DNA of 64,000 bases. Source: Agrypnia vestita (taxonomy: Eukaryota > Arthropoda > Insecta > Trichoptera > Phryganeidae). A model generated the notes under the pieces. The model did not search any database. It was not told where the DNA came from and saw only the letters and a program-made list of their open reading frames with translations. Shown one piece after another: positions 59,634-64,000 of this stretch (positions are counted from its first letter, which is position 1; each line of letters opens with the position of its first letter). The DNA is taken from positions 124,001 through 188,000 of the forward strand of contig JADDOH010005162.1 of NCBI GenBank assembly GCA_016648135.1, read 5' to 3'. A program made the position numbers and the translations under genes.

Positions 59634-60215
59634 TTGATGAGTTCCATCAAAAAATTCAGCATTCACGGCAATCAGAAATATTTGTGCAGTTTACAATTGA
59701 TAGATGCATTGAATGTTAGTCAATGCAAAAAAAGGCTTACAAAATTTAAATCAGGTGATTTTATTATTGAAGTCAAATCTCATAGTGGAACATCTAAAAT
59801 AGTCATTGAAGATCGCATTTCTGCCGAAATTGAATTAAATCCAGACATGCCAATTCAAAATATGGTAACAAGATTAGTTCTCATGGTCATATGTTACATT
59901 TTTCCATTAAAGATCCATTTAAGAAATCGGAAAGGTTTAGAAACACGGTAAGTATATGGCTACCATACGAATTAAATTAAAGCACTAAGATAAATAATCG
60001 TAGATCAATCTCCATACAGCCCGATCTGACATCATCTGATTATCACATGATTAGATCTATGTAGCATCATTAAGATAAAAAGAAAGGTCAATAAGAATTA
60101 GAAGAAAATTTAATAGTGTTATAGATTTTGCGTCCAGGCCTATGAGTTTTAATAAACGAGGAATCAAAAACTTGCTAGGACGATGAAGGATGGTTGCATC
60201 TGTCAACAGAAAATA
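59634..60215 (+). pseudogene. mariner transposase relic with internal deletion
   Basis: The first 105-codon frame contains LIDALNVSQCKKRLTKFKSG followed by DFIIEVKSHSGTSK and DRISAEIELNPDM. This corresponds to the N-terminal helix-turn-helix part of mariner transposases (C..WF.KFKSGDF..ED..RSG). After a frameshift comes SIWLPYELN at about 59952 (family: GVWVPHELN). Then, almost at once, SPYSPDLTSSDYHMIRSM with stops at 60008-60075 (family: the SPDLAPSDYHLF block with its last catalytic Asp), and FASRPMSF..RGIKNLLGR. The catalytic middle, with the HDNARPH region, is deleted. It is about 580 bases instead of about 1,040 and has several stops, so it is inactive. Confidence 0.85.
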
Positions 60216-60229
60216 AATTTTAGTATATT

Positions 60230-61650
60230 GTGTTGTTAAAATAAATTAAAAAAATTCTTATTCATTTCATTAAACGTCCTTTCATCTATTTAAAATTAAT
60301 TTCAGAATATAAATAAAAACACATTGATAATGTAGATCAGTTCCAGATTGGCTATTTTTTCCTTGTAAATAGGTATTTTATATCATACGATAGAATATGC
60401 TTTATGGTAAGAAAACCCTTACTCTTACCTCCACCCTGCATGATTTAAGTTATCCGCCATGAAAAGACACCCCTATAATCCATTTACTATGCCCTTAGAA
60501 CATTTATTCTCGCCAGGAATCACACGGACAGATATCGGGTTAACCTCCAATATATATAAGATACAATATTTAAAGTCAAATTATTGTGTCCGTAAATAAT
60601 CACGATTTTAATACATAATTTTAGTATTCATTATTTATTTATACATTTATTATATGTCGAGCGTAGGAGGCGTAAATTAATGGTTCACGTCTTAGCTAAG
60701 GCCTTACAGTAGATTTTTGACGGGCCACGGAGAAGCGATGGTGGCTATGTCGTCTAGTCGCCGTCGAGTCTCTTTATAGTCGTATAATTTAGATTTGTTG
60801 CAGATTTTTGAATTCGACATTATGAACAAAATGGTATGGGTTATTTAAATTTCTAGCAGATACTAAGGCAGCTTAATTTATTGAATGTAAAAATAAATTA
60901 TTAATAAAAAATAAATTATCTATGTAAATGATAATTTTAGAATCGGACAGAAATTTCAAGCCAATTTCATAATTTTACTTTTGAAACGAAAGATTTAAAT
61001 TACGATCTTCTTTTAATTGGGTAATAAATAATTAATATAGTTTAGTAAATTTAGACAATTAATAATTAATTAGGTGCTTCATTTATGTGACAATTCCAGA
61101 AAATATAATTCTTAACTGTTTACTGTCAGGACATATTTGTCCTTTTAAATTCAGAGTCAGGGATATTGGAGATGGAACAATTCGCTAGGGGGTGGAATAA
61201 ATTGAATGACAGATAATTTGATCGGCGTTTGTCTTTTGCGAATTTCTTTTGTTTCTTTGAAAACAATCGTCGGATGGTTATTGGAGCGAGAACTCGATGC
61301 TTTGTAAAAATCTTCTATTTAAATGGGATAATAAGTTGGTAAAGAGGGGGTGAAATTGCTTATTTAGAAACACCCACTCAAGACAGTCAAGGGTGTATTT
61401 TAAAAAATGTTTTAAAGTGTTTTCATACAAATAAACAATTATGTAACAAATGATAAGTAAGAATTATAACGCATGTAACTATTTTTGATATCACGTAATG
61501 CTTAATATCGTATACATATACAGTCAAAATGTTCGTTTGTATTTGTGTAATATCCATATCGCGCTAATCATTAGTTAGATTGATGATATATTAATCTGTT
61601 CGAAGAATATTTTTTCTTCTTCTGTATGAAGGCTTGAACTTTGTGGTGAC
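60230..61650. other. AT-rich noncoding stretch
   Basis: A moderately GC-rich patch at about 60655-60780 is the only feature noted; no ORF or repeat recognised. Confidence 0.45.
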
Positions 61651-61656
61651 ATTATT

Positions 61657-61734
61657 ATTAAAATAAAACACAAATTACTTTGTTTTCACCACTATATAGT
61701 GGTGAAAACAAAGTAATTTGTGTTTTATTTTAAT
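61657..61734. repeat. perfect 78-bp palindrome
   Basis: Two 39-base arms meet with no spacer at 61695|61696 and are exact reverse complements, the centre being CCACTATATAGTGG. The inner 20 bases (TTTGTTTTCACCACTATATA) also occur at about 15790 next to a hammerhead-like motif, so the palindrome looks like two ends of one element joined. Confidence 0.93.
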
Positions 61735-62317
61735 ATATTAATCCGTAGTCAAATCAATAATAATATATTAATTGACGATTACGGAAAATAAAATCAATGT
61801 TATTTATTGGTTAAATGAATACTTCATTTTTATAAATTATCATATTCATTTTATGTGGGTAGGTATATTAAAAAAAACTATTGATGGATCGAAAACATAT
61901 TTGGTACTACTGGGATACGAAACCAGAACTCATCCAAGTCGTGTAGCGATACCAATTTTACGATCATAGATGGTCATCCATGATTTTAAAACACTCGAGT
62001 TTTTGCATCCGTCTTTTTAATTTATAATATACGTAGTATCTACATTCGTACAAAAAGTGTAAATCGCCTACTGAGGCTGGAATTATGATTACAGTTGTGT
62101 ATATAATGATGATATGTTTTATCAATTGCCCTGTGTCCACAATATAGTCACCCGCAGGGCCTAGCATCGGCAATAAAACAGGCACATGTTATACAATAAT
62201 ACTCACACAATAATAATTATTTTTTGTTAGAAACTATCTGTGGGGTAGTGCTAGGTCTATCTGTTTTCTTATTGAATTCCACATCAAATATCTAATATTC
62301 CTTATTTAACTTCGCAG

Positions 62318-63232
62318 GTCTGGTTCAAGAACCGCCGCGCAAAGTGCCGCCAGCAACTGCAGCAGCAGACGGCCAACAACCAGATATCTTCCAAGTCGTC
62401 GTCGAGCTCCTCCACGCGCCACAACTCCAACAAGTCCTCGACGGCCAACAACAACAACAACGGCTCTAACAACTCTTCCTCCAAAACGACGCCGAGCAAG
62501 AGCCAGACCGGGGCCGGTCAGCAGAACCTCCAGCAGCAGCAGCAGAACAACTCCTCGCTGTCGGGCCTGTCGAACCTGAACCACACCTCGTCTCCCAATC
62601 TGCCCATCACACCCTCGACCTCCGTGAGTCCGCCCATCAACGTGATCTGCAAAAAGGAGTCGATCCTTTCGGGCTACGACACGTCCGTGTCGAAAAGCAA
62701 CGCGCTGCCGATCCACTACAACACCTCCACCAACGGCACCGCGAACTCCGAGAGCAACAACAGGCTCATTTCAGGAGGCAAGGACTCCTCGTCGTCGAGC
62801 GGGGAGAGCGCCGTGAACAACCTGTCGTCCTCGGTAGCCAACCTGGCCTACACGGCCGTGAAGCACGACCCCTACACGAGCCTCGCGTCCAAGTCGGTGG
62901 ACCTGTACCTGAAGAACGAAGGCTATTCGAGCGTGGACAAGAACTTCGGCATCGGGCACCTGTCGAAGGAGCACTTCTCGTCCCCTCGGGTCGCGGGGAA
63001 CCTGACGCCGCTGGGGTCCAGCTCCAGCATCATGACGACCCCCTCGCCGCCGGTGACGCCGCAGAGCCTGGGCTCCAGCGGGCTGGGGGCGGGCTACCCG
63101 GGGGACGGCGGCTACAACGGGTTCCACTGGTCGGGCGGCGGCGCGGAGTACGCCAAGTACGGGGCCGGCCACCACCACGGCGTGTCGTCCTACACGCAGA
63201 GCGCCTACAACTCCCCTTACTATCACTCTCAG
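62318..63232 (+). CDS. otd: orthodenticle/Otx homeobox gene, exon with homeodomain end and C-terminal activation region
   Basis: Second coding exon of the same gene: 305 codons, phase 0 at both ends. The acceptor TTCGCAG ends at 62317 and the donor CAG|GTAAAA follows 63232. It starts VWFKNRRAKCRQQL, homeodomain positions 47-60, with the DNA-contacting K50, N51 and R53. K50 gives Bicoid/Otx-type recognition of TAATCC. After it come Gln, Ser and Asn runs (exon residues about 13-80), then TSVSPPINVICKKE (about 101-114), TPLGSSSSIMTTPSPPVTP (about 229-247), a Gly/Tyr/His-rich stretch and a final SPYYHSQ. The same ordered blocks (SVSP..VCKKE, SSSSI.TTPSPP.TP, SYYSQ) occur in Drosophila Otd from family knowledge, where the protein continues past the final Q, so at least one more exon is expected downstream. 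Reading through the donor would add only V-K-L before a stop at 63242-63244. The long minus-strand ORFs here are GC-rich shadows. Confidence 0.97.
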
Positions 63233-63356
63233 GTAAAATTATAATTCAATTTTTTATTAATATTTTTTTAATTAATTTTTAATTTTAATTTTAATTAAGT
63301 TTCTTTTTAATAATCAATATTTCTTGAGTATGTTCAAATTCTTAAGATAAATAATA

Positions 63357-63575
63357 CAGGGTGTCTCATAGCTGGTAGCAAGAAAATTACGGGTGCTTCA
63401 ATTATTTATTCAATAAATTATTTATTTATTTATTTAACTTATTCGCTTCAATTCAACACAAATAACATTATCATTATAACCTTGTAAAAATATATATTTT
63501 TTCAATTTTAGCAAGTTTTGTATCATTTATTTGATTTGTATTAAAGCGAATGAATTTTTCTTAATCGATCTAAGT
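63357..63575 (+). repeat. ACAGGGTGT-family fragment
   Basis: ACAGGGTGTCTCATAGCTGG at the left and AAAGCGAATGAATTTTTCTTAATCG further on match the arm and centre of 38121-38955, with about 60 bases of TTATTTATTTATT in between. Confidence 0.6.
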
Positions 63576-63584
63576 TACTATGAT

Positions 63585-63992
63585 GATAACATAATGTTAG
63601 TTAACTTAGTAAAAACCACTATCAGATTTAAGGGTTACCGGTTTCGAGACGTACCCGTCTCTTCCTCGGGACCAACACTACACTACTATGTTCATAACAC
63701 TACACCACAAACATAGTATTGTTAAATTTTCACCAATATTTATCATATGCGTATTAATGTTGTCAGAGAAAAGCATGCACTAACTAGCCTACAGAACAAT
63801 CAGGAATCTAACGGGAGAGAGTGAGAAGGGACGAGGTCTAAAATGGGTGATACCAAATCTTTTGTGAAAGTTATATTGAACAAAGTAGTGTACATAGTAA
63901 CGTAGTGTTGGTCCTGAAGAAGACACGCCTCGAAACCGGTAAACCTTAAATCTGGCAGTGGTTTTTACTAAGTTAAGTAATATAATGTCTAA
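63585..63992. repeat. foldback with hammerhead-like motif in each arm
   Basis: Left arm (about 63585-63695) and right arm (about 63885-63992) are inverted: AACTTAGTAAAAACCACT / AGTGGTTTTTACTAAGTTAA, GGTTACCGGTTTCGAGACG / CGCCTCGAAACCGGTAAACC. The right arm reads CTGAAGA-A-GACACGCCTC-GAAACCGG. The left arm (minus strand) reads CCGAGGA-A-GAGACG-GGTA-CGTCTC-GAAACCGG, with an intact 6-bp hairpin. About 190 bases of unique sequence separate the arms. Confidence 0.8.
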
Positions 63993-64000
63993 CCACAAAG

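Larger units (their letters stand above)
63233..64000 (+). other. otd: start of next otd intron
   Basis: Begins with GTAAAA directly after the last codon of the second exon and runs to the window edge. It contains one end of the ACAGGGTGT repeat and a foldback repeat. The matching acceptor and final exon are outside the window. Confidence 0.85.

Noticed and set aside
59634..59951. Apparently novel 105-residue protein
   Set aside because: Its FKSGDF..E.K..SG and following order fit the N-terminal part of mariner transposases, with the C-terminal part just downstream.
62306..62716. 136-codon minus-strand ORF over the second otd exon
   Set aside because: Arg/Gly/Val-rich antisense shadow of a GC-rich coding exon; no family motif, and the + frame has clear Otd blocks and splice sites.
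62771..63226. 151-codon minus-strand ORF over the same exon
   Set aside because: Same reason: compositional shadow of the otd reading frame.

Overview
The window is AT-rich animal DNA that carries two coding exons of one gene and a dense population of decayed mobile elements. The exons encode an Otx/orthodenticle (ocelliless) homeobox transcription factor on the + strand. One exon (45076-45230) holds homeodomain residues 1-46. The next (62318-63232) holds residues 47-60 and a long Ser/Asn/Gln-rich C-terminal region. They are separated by a 17.1 kb intron that splits the homeodomain at Q46|V47. The gene is incomplete here: the N-terminal exon(s) lie upstream of base 45076, probably outside the window, and the last exon lies beyond 63232. 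Almost everything else is therefore probably intron.

The organism is an insect, most likely a lepidopteran. The Otd protein has insect-type blocks ([26 protein letters not shown]; a SSSSI.TTPSPP.TP block). The noncoding DNA is full of TAGGTACCTAC-type runs, short tRNA-derived SINEs and small TIR elements, which is typical of moths and butterflies. This assignment is an inference.

Layout: 1-45075 is noncoding and contains hAT-type MITEs, tRNA-derived SINEs, 3' ends of several LINE families, a lone LTR, long foldback repeats and some GC-rich islands that may be regulatory. 45076-45230 is the homeobox exon. 45231-62317 is the split-homeodomain intron, with a 418 bp foldback about 325 bp after the donor, a 5'-truncated LINE, hAT MITEs with clear 8-bp target duplications (one with another element inside it), GC-rich islands, a mariner relic that has lost its catalytic middle, and a perfect 78-bp palindrome. 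62318-63232 is the second otd exon. 63233-64000 is the start of the next intron with another foldback repeat.

The most unusual cross-cutting signal is a small motif, CTGANGA + 1 nt + short hairpin + GAAA(C). It recurs in at least six unrelated-looking repeats, usually in foldback arms or loops, and resembles the catalytic core of a hammerhead ribozyme. Inverted terminal repeats carrying hammerhead motifs are known from Penelope-like retroelements, so these could be non-autonomous relatives. Stems I and III could not be demonstrated by eye. No bacterial-type operon, CRISPR array, rRNA or credible intact tRNA gene is present.
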